A stretch of 43,121 bases of DNA from an uncultured Spartobacteria bacterium (GCA_903928175.1 CAIYQA010000314.1:1-43121); one strand, 5' to 3'; positions 23,205 to 31,383 are shown, counted from the stretch's first letter. A program made the numbers and translations. The notes: generated by a model from the sequence alone, not told the origin.

Positions 23205-24679
23205 AAAATTTCCTTCACTGCATTGGGTATGCTTGGTTTCATCGTCCTCATTATCCATTGCTCCACGGCTTGACGCGTTTCTGCTGAGACGGGTTCATTG
23301 CGGGCTTTCAAGAGTTGATCGAATCGCCACTCCCCGATTTGATTTTTCACGAGAGAGAGTGTGGATCGCTCTGGCTTGAGCACGCGGTAGAAATAGGTGT
23401 CGCCGTGGACAACATTGCCCAGGTAGGTCATTAGGCAGTTGTGCTGCTCCCGCGCCTCCTCTTTTAGTAAATCGAAGTTTTCCAGGGCGATCATGGCTTC
23501 GCTGCCGGGAATTGGAGGCATGGGGAATGGAATGCTACGCATGTCAGATGCATCCACTCCATGCACATCGTACGCCAATCTTGTGCCGTGGATGCGTGCT
23601 TCCAGTTCGTCGTGAAGGTGCACGAATTGCTGAACCGAGTGGAATCGCTTCTTGCCCGCATCTCCGAGTTGTCTTTGCATGCGCATCAAATCACTCGCCG
23701 AACGCGCCATTGCGGGGCCGTCAATCCCGGAGAGTTCGTGAAGCAGTCGCGGAGTTGCTCTGCGCCGAAGAGCCTTGCTGCACAGGAATTGCATTACACC
23801 CAGGTTCAGCGAAGGCAGATGCAAGAGCGGTTTGCGCCAGGCGTGGTCTTTCAGCAAATCGCGGATCGTTAGAAGCCACGAAACACAGCAGGCTGATGCA
23901 GGGATTTTTGAGAGAACCGAAACCGAGGATTCGCACTCGGGAAAGCCGAGCGCCCCGCAAATGCTGCGACGGCGGGAATCGATAAGTCGGCGCATCGTGC
24001 GGGTGGCATACTTGGAGGGGTAAGGGCCAAATGCCCAGCAGGAAGCAAGGCAGTAGGCAAGAGCCGGGTTGCTCATGATGAGGTCGAGCGAACCAGGGCA
24101 TCGCGCTGCCATCACCAGCAAGTGCCAATGGCGATCCTCGAAAGGGGCGACGGCCTTCCGAATTTTCCATGGCACATCACCAAAAAAATGCCGCACAAGT
24201 TCTCGTTCATACGCAATTGCTTCGCTCTCTTTGTGCATTTGGATCATTTTGAGCATGACCGGATCACTGGAATTTTCATATTGAACAGGTTCCGGGCTGT
24301 ATTTCCATTCGAGCAGAACGGATTCCTTGGCGAATTCCCGCACTTCGGCCTTTTCGCTGTCCAGCCATTCGAGCAAACTCCAATCGGAAGCATTTGGTTG
24401 AAATGGGTCTTCGCGGTCTGGGGCGTGCCGATTGTATTGTCCCGGCTGGCATCGATGTCGGCTTCGAGTGGCCTCAATGCTCCCTTCCTGAAAATCGATC
24501 TTAGGGCGGAACCGCGACCACTGGGGTTTGCTGTAGGTTTTCGTCCATGCTGCCATTTCGGGCCACCCCTTCACCACGACCACGCGCACTTTTGAAAAAG
24601 CGTAAAGTTTGTTGTTCTTGACGCAGACACCGGGGCGGAAGCCCGGCTTTTTCTTCTTGGCTTGCTGATCATTGCTCAT
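23201..24679 (-). CDS. PcfJ-like protein
   Basis: About 492 residues from ATG 24679 (ATG 24688 is also in frame). The C-terminal part carries the PcfJ-type signature: EEAREQHNCLMTYLGNVVHG (about 405-424), then the TYFYRVLKPERSTLSL and WRFDQLLKARNEPVS patterns. PcfJ-like proteins are found on conjugative plasmids and mobile elements, with unknown biochemical role; the HNC motif suggests a catalytic site. The N-terminal part is basic with no known domain. It is the first gene of an operon that continues into the DnaA-like gene by an ATGA overlap, an arrangement that implies fixed stoichiometry. Confidence 0.8.
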   Translation of the reverse strand: MSNDQQAKKKKPGFRPGVCVKNNKLYAFSKVRVVVVKGWPEMAAWTKTYSKPQWSRFRPKIDFQEGSIEATRSRHRCQPGQYNRHAPDREDPFQPNASDWSLLEWLDSEKAEVREFAKESVLLEWKYSPEPVQYENSSDPVMLKMIQMHKESEAIAYERELVRHFFGDVPWKIRKAVAPFEDRHWHLLVMAARCPGSLDLIMSNPALAYCLASCWAFGPYPSKYATRTMRRLIDSRRRSICGALGFPECESSVSVLSKIPASACCVSWLLTIRDLLKDHAWRKPLLHLPSLNLGVMQFLCSKALRRRATPRLLHELSGIDGPAMARSASDLMRMQRQLGDAGKKRFHSVQQFVHLHDELEARIHGTRLAYDVHGVDASDMRSIPFPMPPIPGSEAMIALENFDLLKEEAREQHNCLMTYLGNVVHGDTYFYRVLKPERSTLSLVKNQIGEWRFDQLLKARNEPVSAETRQAVEQWIMRTMKPSIPNAVKEIL

Positions 24680-24813
24680 CAGAAGCAAGCTACCAAGCTG
24701 GGTGCGACATCCGCCGTCACACCTCTAAAAATCTTGAACGATTCAAGGCAACCAAATCATCTGGCAACATGCACTTAGTTTGCGGCCAAACTTCGTCCCT
24801 AGACGGAGGCTGG

Positions 24814-25839
24814 TTATGCGGTGGCGTTGAAGGTTTTCTCGAACTCTGCGGCGGCGGTCATCAGAGCCTCGAAGGTGGGCGTTTCGCCGAAGAACATCGG
24901 GCCGAGCATGGCTTGATAATCGGCGCGCCAGTCTGGAAGATGGTTGTCCGGCGGGACGAGGCGAAAGGTGCCGGGTTTGTGGGTGGTATAGTCCACCCAG
25001 GAGAAGCGGAAGAAGATTTCGCGGTGCTCGGCGACGCGTTGGAAAAGGGCTTTGTCCGCTAGGGCGCGTTCACCGACCCCGGCGCGGAGCAGGCACCAGA
25101 GGTCGTAGTAATGCCGGGCCATGCGGAGTTTGCGCGGCTTGTCGGCGGGGCGGAAGGTTTCCTCGTGGAGAAGGCAGGCTTTTTCCCAAAAAGTGCGCTC
25201 GGCGGCGAGGACGCGGACCGGGAACGAGGCATCTGGATCGAGCGCCGGGAAGAGTTCCGTCACGTAGGGCTGAATGGTTTTGTCCACATGCGGCCAGTCA
25301 TCGGAACGGGCACCAAGTTCGATCTTCACCACGGAGCGTACATAGCCAGCCGCACCCGCAGGGAAGACGGAGGAGTAATGAAAAAGGAGGCACTGCCCGT
25401 CGGTCATATCGGGATCGACCTCCAATAGCCAGCCGGTTTCGCCGAGGGTGACTTTCAGACGGTCGGCGAGGGCGGGTTTCAAAGTTTCCTGCACCCATTG
25501 GCGGCAGGTCTCCATGAGGTTTTCAAGGCGCGTCTTGCGCTGCTTTTTGCTGGGAGCTTTGTCCGGTGCGGCGTCTCCACCGAAACCGAGAGCGTCCTTA
25601 TCCACGATGAGGTCGATGTCCTCAGAAAACCGCTCGATGAGCTTCCACGCTTTCGAGAGCGAGGTGCCGCCTTTGAATGTAAGGTGGTCGCCGATTTCGG
25701 CCAAGGTAAAGAGTTCCCGCAGCGTCCAGCAAACCCAAAAGTCCTTTTCCACGCTGAACGCTTGCAACCCCATCTGCGACTCGACCTGCTGAAAGGCAAG
25801 GCGGCGTTCGCTGGGAGGCAGTTGGAGGAAGGCGTTCAT
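24814..25839 (-). CDS. AbiEii-type nucleotidyltransferase toxin
   Basis: 341 residues from ATG 25839, chosen because family members begin close to FLQLP; an in-frame ATG at 25881 adds 14 residues. It shows EKDFWVCWTLREL (about 30-42), the nucleotidyltransferase core FKGGTSLSKAW with SEDIDLIVDKD (about 55-83), and a later ERTFWEKACLLHEE (about 220). This is the AbiEii/type IV toxin family, which transfers nucleotides to target RNA (tRNA acceptor ends in studied members) and stops growth. The upstream gene is its cognate AbiEi-type antitoxin. The GGTS and DxD residues are intact. Confidence 0.88.
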   Translation of the reverse strand: MNAFLQLPPSERRLAFQQVESQMGLQAFSVEKDFWVCWTLRELFTLAEIGDHLTFKGGTSLSKAWKLIERFSEDIDLIVDKDALGFGGDAAPDKAPSKKQRKTRLENLMETCRQWVQETLKPALADRLKVTLGETGWLLEVDPDMTDGQCLLFHYSSVFPAGAAGYVRSVVKIELGARSDDWPHVDKTIQPYVTELFPALDPDASFPVRVLAAERTFWEKACLLHEETFRPADKPRKLRMARHYYDLWCLLRAGVGERALADKALFQRVAEHREIFFRFSWVDYTTHKPGTFRLVPPDNHLPDWRADYQAMLGPMFFGETPTFEALMTAAAEFEKTFNATA

Positions 25840-25915
25840 TCTTGTATAGTCCAAATAACTGAATTTAACGAGAGGAAGCATTCTCTGACTGGCAGCTATT
25901 GGAAAGTGTCATGGT

Positions 25916-26533
25916 TCAGGTAGTCGGCTCCGTGAGCGGGCGCAGCAGGTCGGCGATCCAAGCGGGCGCATGGCGGAGGTCTTTACGGATGGCAGCGCAA
26001 TCCTCTGAGAAAATGTAGCGGCGGAGGGCCGTGACGACTTTTTCATCCACCTGATCCTGCCCAAGGTAGCGGAGCGCCTGGATGAGGGTGCCACTTTTGC
26101 GACCGGCCGTGGCCATGTTCCGGGGCGTGGTGTGTTGCAAAATGATTTCCTGCCTCCCAATTTTCACCTTGCGGGCGGGGCCGTCCGTGAGGAACACGAT
26201 GCGCGAAGGCACCTGCTCAGAGAGTCCGAGCACGTTGGCGGCATAGGCGCCCGAAGGTTGAAGGCGAATGGCATTTCGCACCACGAGCGCCCGGGCAATA
26301 GCGTCGGCAGATGGGGCAACGGTGCCAAGCACGGGATGTTCCACCGGGTAGTCGTAGAGCCCTCGGGCGAGTTGGCGGATGACGCCTGCGGCCTTGAAAC
26401 GCTTCAATGCGGAAGCGACGGCATTCCGCGTGCCCAAGTCGGCCAGATGCGCCGGAGTAAATACCCACCCTCTCCCATGACCGTAAATACGATTCATGGC
26501 TTTGCTTTCGGTAGATGTCGGCTGCTTTTGCAT
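25916..26533 (-). CDS. AbiEi-type antitoxin/autoregulator (DUF6088-like)
   Basis: 205 residues from ATG 26533; the longer start at 26572 falls inside the palindrome 26540-26573 and is rejected, and ATG 26497 is a further alternative. The N-terminal winged helix lies at about 17-60 (GRGWVFTPAHLADLG, ALKRFKAAGVIRQL), followed by RGLYDYPVEHPVLG and the core ALVVRNAIRLQPSGAYAANVLGLS. AbiEi antitoxins bind inverted repeats at their own promoter and repress the operon. Here the stop is 76 nt from the toxin start. Confidence 0.85.
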   Translation of the reverse strand: MQKQPTSTESKAMNRIYGHGRGWVFTPAHLADLGTRNAVASALKRFKAAGVIRQLARGLYDYPVEHPVLGTVAPSADAIARALVVRNAIRLQPSGAYAANVLGLSEQVPSRIVFLTDGPARKVKIGRQEIILQHTTPRNMATAGRKSGTLIQALRYLGQDQVDEKVVTALRRYIFSEDCAAIRKDLRHAPAWIADLLRPLTEPTT

Positions 26534-26539
26534 GGAAAT

Positions 26540-26573
26540 CTTGACACAAGTAATACCTATTTTTTGTGTCAAG
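26540..26573. promoter_or_regulatory. perfect palindromic operator of the AbiE pair
   Basis: Arms CTTGACACAA (26540-26549) and TTGTGTCAAG (26564-26573) pair without mismatch around a 14-nt centre. The site lies just upstream of the antitoxin start at 26533, where an AbiEi autorepression site is expected. A TTGACA on the minus strand inside the left end could be a -35 element, so binding would block the promoter. Confidence 0.75.
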
Positions 26574-26764
26574 AAAAGTCATTTTTTGATGCAGAGATCA
26601 CTGTGTCGAGCAACTCTCGGTTCGGAGGGGAGTTTGCGTCAAACAATCATGAATGAAATTGTTTAAAAAAGGCAGGTCTCAATCTTTTTCGTCGAAGCGG
26701 CTAGACCCATCCATTTCAGGTTTTCCCTCTTTTCCGCTGCAAACCTAGGCTCGCTCATTTTGAG

Positions 26765-26789
26765 GGCATCACTTTGGCATCACTTTTTG
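26765..26789 (-). repeat. doubled GGCATCACTT motif (copy 3)
   Basis: Identical in its core to copy 1 at 129. The minus-strand frame reads K-S-D-A-K-V-M-P-S-K-stop and is open for about 25 codons upstream. It lies on the island side of the attachment copy at 26921. This is what an element with its own integrase would leave if it had entered next to an earlier one. Confidence 0.5.
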
Positions 26790-26877
26790 CGTCCATTATT
26801 GTTCTGATTTGCCCATCGCTGTCCCATCCGCTGTGAATAACAACCTTCTTAGCCACAAGGCTTTACGGTGTATTTGC

Positions 26878-26902
26878 GGACATACAGGGACATACATGGA
26901 CA
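26878..26902. repeat. GGACATACA tandem motif
   Basis: GGACATACA, GGACATACA-like and GGACA units in a row, 19 nt before the tRNA copy. It resembles in style the doubled motifs nearby (GGCATCACTT, GGACACT), which may all come from the short repeated ends of integrase genes. A regulatory or recombinase arm site is the alternative. Confidence 0.4.
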
Positions 26903-26920
26903 CGGCTGGACAAGGCCACA

Positions 26921-26972
26921 ATCTAACTACGAATCAGAAGGTTTCAGGTTCGACTCCTGACGGGCGCAGTTC
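26921..26972 (+). repeat. attachment-site copy: tRNA-Arg 3' end (direct repeat of 4-55)
   Basis: It agrees with positions 4-55 over 52 nt apart from two bases. One change is in the anticodon stem (CTAA against TCAG), so this copy could not fold as a working tRNA, and no 5' half precedes it. It marks the right attachment site of the 27 kb element whose left end is the tRNA at the window start. Confidence 0.85.
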
Positions 26973-26998
26973 TTCTCGCACAACGACTTACGCAAAAG

Positions 26999-27238
26999 TC
27001 AAAGGCACTCCGAAATTTTTTCTCTGGACACTTCTTGGACACTCCTTCGGTTCCGATCTTCCAAATAACGGGTCTGTATCGATTTTGGAGACACGGGTGA
27101 AGCTTTCGCCGCATGATAGGCGGAGACCCGCGATAAACTGCCACTTCTCCGTGTTGATGGCTCATCTTCGGGCAAAGGTCCGTTTTCATCCCCGATAGCC
27201 AGCTTTTCCCAGATAACCTGTTGGACTTTTTCTGGCAC
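26999..27238 (-). pseudogene. decayed integrase C-terminal tail (possible)
   Basis: The frame begins MPEKVQQVIWEKLAIGDENG and ends RRSVQEVSREKISECL just beside the attachment copy. The LPEKVQQ-like opening is compatible with the last helix of tyrosine integrases, and the location and orientation (reading toward a tRNA end) fit. No catalytic residue is present, and an overlapping frame (27273 to 26944) is also open, so this remains a guess. Confidence 0.3.
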
Positions 27239-27303
27239 ACTCCTTTAGAGTCGTTTTGGCACTTTTTTCCCATGCCGACTTACCTTGATACGGAACATCG
27301 CTT

Positions 27304-27675
27304 TTACTTTGACACGGACGCACCGATTACAGCGGCGATGCTGGCCGATTCGTTTCTTGGCTTAGAGGGGATAGCGATGCCGATGTCGGCTTTGCGCAAG
27401 GCGGGCGTATCGTTCACACCGTCACCGGTTGCGGCGACGATCTCGCGCTTATCTTTGAGCGCGCCGACGATACGCATTTTCTGTTCTGCGATGACGCGAG
27501 CAAAGATGATTTCCGGGGCGTCGAGCGCGAGTTGGTCGTCCGGGAAACGCCCGAGCTGCTCACCGGTGACCACGACGGGGGCGTCGGAGCGAACCAGCCC
27601 GATCTCGCGGGCGATTGCCGCCGCGGTGTTGGGACGGTCGCCTGTAACCATGATTATGCATGACAATAGATGCAT
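27304..27675 (-). pseudogene. P-type cation ATPase fragment (HAD domain)
   Basis: Only the phosphorylation-domain end survives: MVTGDRPNTAAAIAREIGL, then EIIFARVIAEQKMRIV, and the hinge ATGDGVNDTPALRKADIGIAI. Native proteins continue with the TDVAKEAAD region and membrane helices; here similarity stops right after IGIAI at about 27360 and before MVTGD at about 27650. The motif style is P2-like and differs from the complete P3A ATPase at 39525. About 330 nt after the attachment copy, it may be chromosomal sequence damaged by an earlier integration. Confidence 0.8.
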
Positions 27676-27692
27676 AGGGCAAAATCCGTGAA

Positions 27693-28484
27693 TCAGTCGC
27701 GGAGTCCGGGCGGACGCGCGTAGCCAACGAATATCGAACGATTCGCTTTGCTTTCGGGGGTGCGTGAGGAGCCGTTCAGATGAAAGTCAAAAACACTCAC
27801 TCCCCACCTTGATTTTCCGTGATACGAGCGCCCATTACTAGCCCCAACCATGATCTTGTTCTTTGTTCCTTTTTCTGTTCCGAGATAAATCATCGAGTGC
27901 GTCACCGGTGGATCGTGAGCGGTGCCATACGTGCCAGTCCAGAACAGCAGGTCGCCCGGGCGCAGATCATCGAGTTCGAAGGTATCCGCATTTTGGCTCA
28001 GAACCGCGCGGAAGGCGCCGGATTTCCTCAGCCAGATGTATTGGCTGCTGGCATCGCGCGGCACATTGGAGAAGCCATTCGTCTTGAGCACGTAGGAAAT
28101 AAATCCGGAGCAATCCATCCCACCGTTCGCAGGATCGTCCGAACCGTAAGTGTAAGTCAAATCCTGTGCCGTCAAGACCAGCGCGGAATCGATCAATTTC
28201 CTCACCCGCAACAACTCACCACTGTATTCGATGATTTCACTCGGCATTACGGTTGCGTTTGGAGCCGCAGAGGATTTTCGGGAGTCTTCTTCGCGCTTCG
28301 TTTTAAGAGAGACCGATGGTTCGTGAGATGATTCGGTTTTCTTCACGGGATCCGGTTCGGCGTCCTGCTCGATTGTGGGCGGTTTCTTCTTCGATTTCTT
28401 CGTCGGCGTTATCGCAACGAGGTTACTGGTGAAAACGCAACAGGCAAACGCCCAGACCACCAGTCTTGAAAACGACATCGTCAT
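27693..28484 (-). CDS. NlpC/P60-family cell wall peptidase
   Basis: 263 residues. A hydrophobic N-terminal helix (about 7-24) acts as signal or anchor. A Lys/Pro/Glu-rich linker (about 28-80) leads to the C40 peptidase domain with Cys125 in GGMDCSGFISYVL, the segment RPGDLLFW (175-182) and His196 in VTHSMIYLG. These are the expected Cys-His residues of a gamma-D-glutamyl hydrolase of peptidoglycan stems. It starts at ATG 28484, overlapping the stop of the 57-residue membrane protein by one base (TAATG), so the two are translated together. Confidence 0.87.
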   Translation of the reverse strand: MTMSFSRLVVWAFACCVFTSNLVAITPTKKSKKKPPTIEQDAEPDPVKKTESSHEPSVSLKTKREEDSRKSSAAPNATVMPSEIIEYSGELLRVRKLIDSALVLTAQDLTYTYGSDDPANGGMDCSGFISYVLKTNGFSNVPRDASSQYIWLRKSGAFRAVLSQNADTFELDDLRPGDLLFWTGTYGTAHDPPVTHSMIYLGTEKGTKNKIMVGASNGRSYHGKSRWGVSVFDFHLNGSSRTPESKANRSIFVGYARPPGLRD

Positions 28485-28657
28485 TAATATCTTAGCGTAA
28501 TTGCCTTATTGCTGTTCACGATGAGCAACACGATTCCGCCGACCAGCGAACCGAGGTCGACGAGCTTTTTCCGATCCGTGTAAGCGATGTCCTGGTAGGC
28601 GAACGATAGGATGCCAAGGATGATTAAAGCTATACCGATGAATGCGGCTGGTTTCAT
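28484..28657 (-). CDS. 57-residue two-span membrane protein (DUF3185-like)
   Basis: The protein reads MKPAAFIGIALIILGILSFA, then YQDIAYTDRKKLVDLG and a second helix GSLVGGIVLLIVNSNKA. This pattern (IGIALIxLGIxxLAYxGIxYT) is that of small DUF3185-type membrane proteins. Its stop TAA shares one base with the ATG of the NlpC/P60 gene. It has no known function; envelope stress or cell wall work is inferred from its partner. Confidence 0.8.
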   Translation of the reverse strand: MKPAAFIGIALIILGILSFAYQDIAYTDRKKLVDLGSLVGGIVLLIVNSNKAITLRY

Positions 28658-28711
28658 AACTTATAAGTATTTCGGCAGACTCTGCCCACGGGTGGGTTCA
28701 GTTTGTGCTTT

Positions 28712-28757
28712 GGAGCGCCTGTAGGTCGGCGCTCAAAGCGCCAGCCTACGGCACTCC
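28712..28757. terminator. long hairpin between BON gene and DUF3185 operon
   Basis: GGAGCGCC, TGTAGG and GGCGCT on the left pair with AGCGCC, CCTAC and ACTCC on the right around a CAA loop, with a few bulges. It follows the BON gene stop (28765) on the minus strand and could end that transcript. There is no clean T run, and similar sequences are dispersed in verrucomicrobial genomes, so it may also be a REP-type repeat. Confidence 0.6.
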
Positions 28758-28764
28758 GCAGGGT

Positions 28765-29550
28765 TTAGGAATTGGATGCTGCGGCAACCTCGATAGTCAT
28801 ATTGTTGATCACTTTGATCACCCCATAGGTGTCGGAAACCAACTTTGTAACCAGACTTTTTTCGGCAGCGTTCTTGGCAATCCCACTGATCGTAACCACG
28901 CCTTCCTTCGTCTGAATCATTGTCTTTAGCGAGCTAGTGGAACGATGAAGCATCAGCGACGTTTTGATCTGTCCAGTGATGGAAGCATCATCAATCTGTT
29001 CGCTCAGTGCTTCGAGTGGCTTGGACGGCATTTCTTTAATGGTCATTTCATTCTTAACCATTTTAACGCCTTCAACATCAATGGCGTATTCAGTAGTCAG
29101 TTCTTTTTGAGCTACGCTGGACGCCTCACCCCGCAAGCTGACAGTTCCTTTTTCCGTTGACACCTCAGTCTTGCTGGCGCTGACGTTGCGATGGAACATG
29201 AGTGCTGTTTTCACTTTTAGACTCAACCATCCGTCCGAGTGTTCGACGGGCTGTTCACCACTGACGCTCAGTTCGTTCTTCACGCTTTTGACTCCGGGCA
29301 GGCCCTCAACTGTATCCTGCGCCAGGGATTTATGGAAAGCTTCGGAGACGGTTCCTGTCAAGGTAACCATACCGTTGAGGGAGTCAGTCTTGACCGAATC
29401 GTCCTTAAGATAAGTTTTGAAAACATAGGAGTTTCCTGCCGACGATTCAATGCGGTCATCCATTTCGGATGCACGTAGAGATGAGCTATTGAAGAGCAGG
29501 GCGCTGGTGATAGCCAGGAGGGTGAGCGAGTGCGTTAATTGGTTTTTCAT
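28765..29550 (-). CDS. exported protein with three BON domains
   Basis: 261 residues from ATG 29550 (MKNQLTHSLTLLAI), which gives a proper signal peptide (cleavage after about ASA/RAS); a longer frame to 29640 would not. Three repeats of about 65 residues follow, each with the BON pattern: a strand, then VxLxGxV, then a helix and GVxxVxNxLxV (VTLTGTVSEAF, VSLRGEASSVA, VTISGIAKNAA). BON proteins bind envelope lipids or other proteins and are often induced by osmotic or redox stress. The shared 20-bp motif lies 77 nt before the start. Confidence 0.85.
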   Translation of the reverse strand: MKNQLTHSLTLLAITSALLFNSSSLRASEMDDRIESSAGNSYVFKTYLKDDSVKTDSLNGMVTLTGTVSEAFHKSLAQDTVEGLPGVKSVKNELSVSGEQPVEHSDGWLSLKVKTALMFHRNVSASKTEVSTEKGTVSLRGEASSVAQKELTTEYAIDVEGVKMVKNEMTIKEMPSKPLEALSEQIDDASITGQIKTSLMLHRSTSSLKTMIQTKEGVVTISGIAKNAAEKSLVTKLVSDTYGVIKVINNMTIEVAAASNS

Positions 29551-29627
29551 GATGCGTTTGATTATATTTGTTGTGTGATTGATTTGCTTGATGCGAGCAA
29601 CATGGTGCATTGCCGACGGGTGGGTTG

Positions 29628-29647
29628 CTATGGGGTGCAACCCTACC
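29628..29647 (-). promoter_or_regulatory. shared regulon motif, BON copy
   Basis: CTATGGGGTGCAACCCTACC on the plus strand, so GGTAGGGTTGCACCCCATAG reading toward the BON gene, 77 nt before its start. It differs from the pyruvate kinase copy only in the two central bases. The imperfect two-fold symmetry suggests a dimeric regulator. Confidence 0.75.
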
Positions 29648-29752
29648 GATCGTGTGTTGCGTAATCGGCCCTGCTGGCAGTAGCATCGGCTCAGAATCGG
29701 AACATGTCTAAGAACACGAAGGGATGGTCAAAACATGGTTCGCCTCATCCAA

Positions 29753-29772
29753 GGTAGGGTTATACCCCATAG
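29753..29772 (+). promoter_or_regulatory. shared regulon motif, pyruvate kinase copy
   Basis: GGTAGGGTTATACCCCATAG, 122 nt before the pyruvate kinase start, in the same orientation to its gene as the BON and dodecin copies. Three copies, each upstream of a different stress or fermentation gene in 13 kb, are unlikely by chance. Confidence 0.75.
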
Positions 29773-29894
29773 CGCCCGCACGATTAACGGGATATTTTTT
29801 GCTTTTTGAACACAACAGCGGAAGGAAGAGAATGAACAGAAACGATTCCATCGTGGCGCACCACGCATCGTTAAAATACTAGAAGGATAAAATC

Positions 29895-31328
29895 ATGGCT
29901 CTTGCCACTAATAAAACGAAACTCGTGTGCACGATCGGACCGGCATCCGAATCGCCAGAGATCCTGCGGAAAATGCTTCACGCCGGGATGAGTATCGCCC
30001 GGCTCAATTTCTCGCATGGTGATCTTTCCTGGCATAAGACTGTTATCGAAAATCTTCGTCGCGCGGCTCTTGCAGAAGGAAAGCGTGTGACGATCATGGC
30101 CGATCTCCCAGGGCCGAAGATGAGAATCGGGCGATTGTCGCAAGAGCCTATTGTATTGACGCAGGGCGATGCTTTCACCTTGACCACGGACGATATCATC
30201 GGTGATCGGCAGCGCGTCTCCGCCAGATTTCCTCGTCTTATAGCAGTCGTAAAGTTGGGTGACTGCCTGTCCATCAACGACGGCAATATTCAACTGGAAG
30301 TTGTCAAGGTCGGGGGCAAGGATGTCGAGTGCCGCGTGCATGTCGGAGGCGAGGTCCACTCTCAAGCGGGGCTGAATTTCCCGGGAATCGACCTGGGCAT
30401 CAGTGCGTTTACCGAACACGACCGTGAATGCCTGAAGTTCGCACTGGAAAACGGAGTGGATGCGATCAGCCAATCCTTCGTAGAAACGTCGGCCGATGTT
30501 GACGCGGTGCGCAAGGCGGCAACAGATCTGGGACAGCACCCGTTCATCATTGCCAAGATCGAAAGAGCGAGAGCGCTGGCCCATGTCGATGAGATCCTGA
30601 AGTCCGCCGACGGGATCATGATTGCTCGCGGCGATTTGGGAGTGGAAACCCCAATAGAGAGAATTGCAGTGGTTCAGCAGCAACTGATCCGCAGGGCCAA
30701 CCTATTTGGGAAGCCCGTGATCACGGCCACGCAAATGTTGGAATCAATGGTGAACCATTACCGTCCCACCCGAGCGGAAGCCACCGATGTGGCCAATGCG
30801 ATCCTTGACGGCACGGATTGTGTGATGCTTTCCGAAGAATCGGCTATGGGCAAATTTCCGGTCGAGGCAGTGGAAATGCTCGCCAGGATCGCAGCCGCGA
30901 CTGAGCCGTGTCGCGCCGATGTTCGTGTCCGAGAGGTCTTCGCCGGCTACAAGCGTGAAGGCGACGCTTATCTCGTGGATTTCATTTCGCGCAACGTCCA
31001 GCATACAGTGGCTTATCTTGACCCAACGGCGGTTATCGTCATCACGGCCAAAGGGAACACTGCGCGAATGGTCTCCCGCTTCAAGCTTCCCGTGTGGATC
31101 GCGGCCGTAGCCCCGGAAGAAGCAATCTGTCAGGGCCTCCAGTTCTCATACGGAGTGTTTCCGGTTCACGCGCCGGAACATCCTGGGGATTTGAACGCGT
31201 TTGCCAGACGCTGGGTGAGCAGTGAAGGACTGGCCGAGGGACTGGTCGTGCTGACGGAAGGCCCTTCCCACGATAAACCAGGCGCGGCCCCTCGCTTGGA
31301 AATCTTCGATCTATCCGCATCGCGATAA
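29895..31328 (+). CDS. pyk: pyruvate kinase
   Basis: 477 residues, the full length of the family, with AGAAGGA eight bases before ATG. It converts phosphoenolpyruvate and ADP to pyruvate and ATP. Key sites are KTKLVCTIGPAS (about 7-18), NFSHG, ADLPGPKMRIG, the catalytic FIIAKIERA, the metal site IMIARGDLGVE and QMLESM. It heads a tight operon with a pyruvate decarboxylase and an alcohol dehydrogenase. The shared motif upstream suggests induction under stress or low oxygen, as a second isoenzyme beside a housekeeping one. Confidence 0.93.
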   Translation: MALATNKTKLVCTIGPASESPEILRKMLHAGMSIARLNFSHGDLSWHKTVIENLRRAALAEGKRVTIMADLPGPKMRIGRLSQEPIVLTQGDAFTLTTDDIIGDRQRVSARFPRLIAVVKLGDCLSINDGNIQLEVVKVGGKDVECRVHVGGEVHSQAGLNFPGIDLGISAFTEHDRECLKFALENGVDAISQSFVETSADVDAVRKAATDLGQHPFIIAKIERARALAHVDEILKSADGIMIARGDLGVETPIERIAVVQQQLIRRANLFGKPVITATQMLESMVNHYRPTRAEATDVANAILDGTDCVMLSEESAMGKFPVEAVEMLARIAAATEPCRADVRVREVFAGYKREGDAYLVDFISRNVQHTVAYLDPTAVIVITAKGNTARMVSRFKLPVWIAAVAPEEAICQGLQFSYGVFPVHAPEHPGDLNAFARRWVSSEGLAEGLVVLTEGPSHDKPGAAPRLEIFDLSASR

Positions 31329-31383
31329 CCCCTAAAGCATCCGATACGCTTTGATTAAACCACGAGATAAGAAGTTTCATTTT

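Larger units (their letters stand above)
26574..27303. other. right island edge: repeats and attachment scars, no intact gene
   Basis: A stretch of 730 bases without a convincing intact gene. It contains the third copy of the doubled GGCATCACTT motif (26765), a tripled GGACATACA-like motif (26878-26902), the tRNA-Arg end copy (26921-26972), a doubled GGACACT motif at 27026-27047, and a decayed minus-strand frame (26999-27238). Several generations of integrase-tail scars seem to be stacked next to the attachment copy. I see nothing else in it. Confidence 0.55.
29551..29894. other. divergent regulatory region between BON and pyruvate kinase genes
   Basis: A 344-base divergent intergenic region with no gene. 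It holds two copies of a 20-bp motif, one for each gene, pointing toward their own gene (29628-29647 and 29753-29772). AGAAGGA precedes the pyruvate kinase start. Nothing else is recognised. Confidence 0.7.

Noticed and set aside
29871-30683. 270-codon minus-strand frame opposite pyruvate kinase
   Set aside because: Pyruvate kinase motifs are complete on the plus strand and the minus frame has no domain or ribosome site.
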